Of a DNA stretch of 13,000 nt, positions 12,387 to 13,000 are shown piece by piece. Below the pieces are notes generated by a model. That model made no database searches. It had not been told where the DNA came from and worked only from the letters and a program-made list of their open reading frames with translations. Made by a program: the position numbers and the translations under genes. Position 1 is the stretch's first letter; each line of letters opens with the position of its first letter. This stretch comes from MGNI01 sp964353875 (GTDB taxonomy: Bacteria > Chloroflexota > Anaerolineae > Anaerolineales > E44-bin32), in the NCBI GenBank assembly GCA_964353875.1, contig CAYGXU010000097.1:1-13000 (forward strand). Reading direction: 5' to 3'.

Positions 12387-13000
12387 TCACCTTTCACCCA
12401 AGATTGCCCATAACCCCAGATGATTTACCGTTGCATTGATTAGGTTATCTTCGGTATTTAGCTGGCCTGAAGATTCACGCACCCACTCGGAACCGTCCCA
12501 AAAATAGAGTGCGAGTGTGTCTTCGATGGCCGGACCGATCTCAGCTTCTGAATAATTCAGTGTCATTGCGATGACTTGACCATCAGCGAGGGGGGCAACG
12601 TTATCGGTGCAGGAGTAAACGGCGGTTAATTCGAAAGTACGTCCGATAGCGAGCAAATCCACCGATGGTTCATCATAAAATAGATGGCGATAGGTCAGTT
12701 CTACAGTATCCGCAAAAGACCCAGCAGGAACATTGAAGGATGCATTGCCGGATGCTGCATCCAAGTAGCCTCCCGCTGGGGAAATCACATCGGTTTCTTT
12801 TTCGCGTAGCAAGCGCAGCAATCCGACCCCATTTAGAAACTCGGTAACCACCATAAGGTTGCCTGAGATCGAAATGTCGTCGATGAGTCCCGGCACCTGG
12901 CGAAAACCGACCTGGCGTGGTTCCGTCGGGTCAGAAATGTCGAATACTAGCACACCTTCGTAGTTGGAAACGTAGAGGTATTGATCTTGAATGGCCATTC
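12387..13000 (-). CDS. C-terminal part of an LVIVD-repeat, ZU5-like surface protein
   Basis: The gene enters from the right edge; about 204 codons are visible and the true start is probably outside. The Met at 12996-12998 falls inside a repeat and has no visible ribosome-binding site. The first 65 residues contain LVIVD-type propeller repeats (LYVSNYEGVLVFDISDPTEP, then GLIDDISISGNLMVV). Next comes a ZU5-like beta module (SPAGGYLDAASGNASFNVPA ... SFADTVELTYRHL), then a beta-rich end with LYFWDGSEWVRESSGQL and HLGLWAILGER before the TGA. Such proteins are usually secreted or surface-bound. There is no C-terminal sorting tail. Function unknown; the protein may be a scaffold or binding protein. 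Confidence 0.75.
   Translation of the reverse strand, partial: MAIQDQYLYVSNYEGVLVFDISDPTEPRQVGFRQVPGLIDDISISGNLMVVTEFLNGVGLLRLLREKETDVISPAGGYLDAASGNASFNVPAGSFADTVELTYRHLFYDEPSVDLLAIGRTFELTAVYSCTDNVAPLADGQVIAMTLNYSEAEIGPAIEDTLALYFWDGSEWVRESSGQLNTEDNLINATVNHLGLWAILGER

Noticed and set aside
12215..12439. Plus-strand ORF of 74 codons between the last two genes.
   Set aside because: It has no ribosome-binding site, no recognisable product, and overlaps the end of the LVIVD-repeat gene.

Overview
The window looks like a stretch of a bacterial chromosome, most probably from an environmental, uncultured lineage. The large secreted Asp-box propeller protein, Thr/Pro-rich linkers before membrane-like tails, a lipoprotein multihaem cytochrome, a QueG-like Fe-S protein and an LVIVD-repeat protein together are reminiscent of Chloroflexota (Anaerolineae-like) genomes. 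That placement rests on gene flavour only. Every gene I can support lies on the minus strand, and long non-coding stretches separate them.

Layout, left to right (transcription runs right to left). 1-47: first codons of a gene that leaves the window. 340-1147: a SAM-dependent methyltransferase split by a single +1 frameshift. 1527-2582: a QueG-like double-cluster [4Fe-4S] protein with C-terminal HEAT repeats. 3122-3713: a HigB/HigA toxin-antitoxin pair with a strong promoter in front. 4187-9648: a three-gene operon. Its order is a 969-residue secreted 13-Asp-box propeller protein with a C-terminal sorting-like tail, a 202-residue lipoprotein that is a shortened relative of the first, and a five-haem cytochrome lipoprotein whose first haem motif is CXXCK. 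About 9864-10007: a degraded piece resembling a nitrilase-family C-terminus. 10094-10813: a GC-rich MTA/SAH nucleosidase-like gene. 11159-12157: a prenyltransferase/squalene-cyclase-repeat protein. 12387 to the right edge: the C-terminal part of an LVIVD-repeat/ZU5-like surface protein.

The operon at 4187-9648 is the most interesting part. It combines two envelope proteins with multihaem electron-transfer capacity. Its middle gene appears to have been formed by internal deletion: an Ig-like lipoprotein head is joined to only the last propeller blades. Behind its stop codon, in the same frame, lies a relic tail that matches the C-terminal tail of the large protein (C-x-G-A-x-x-L-P, hydrophobic stretch, arginines). 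This suggests a lineage-specific C-terminal sorting signal. Other points are a HigB whose usual N-terminus has no start codon because the promoter sits there, a QueG relative without the expected catalytic Asp, and a degenerate intergenic repeat present in two or three copies. I see no tRNA, rRNA, CRISPR array, transposase or phage gene.
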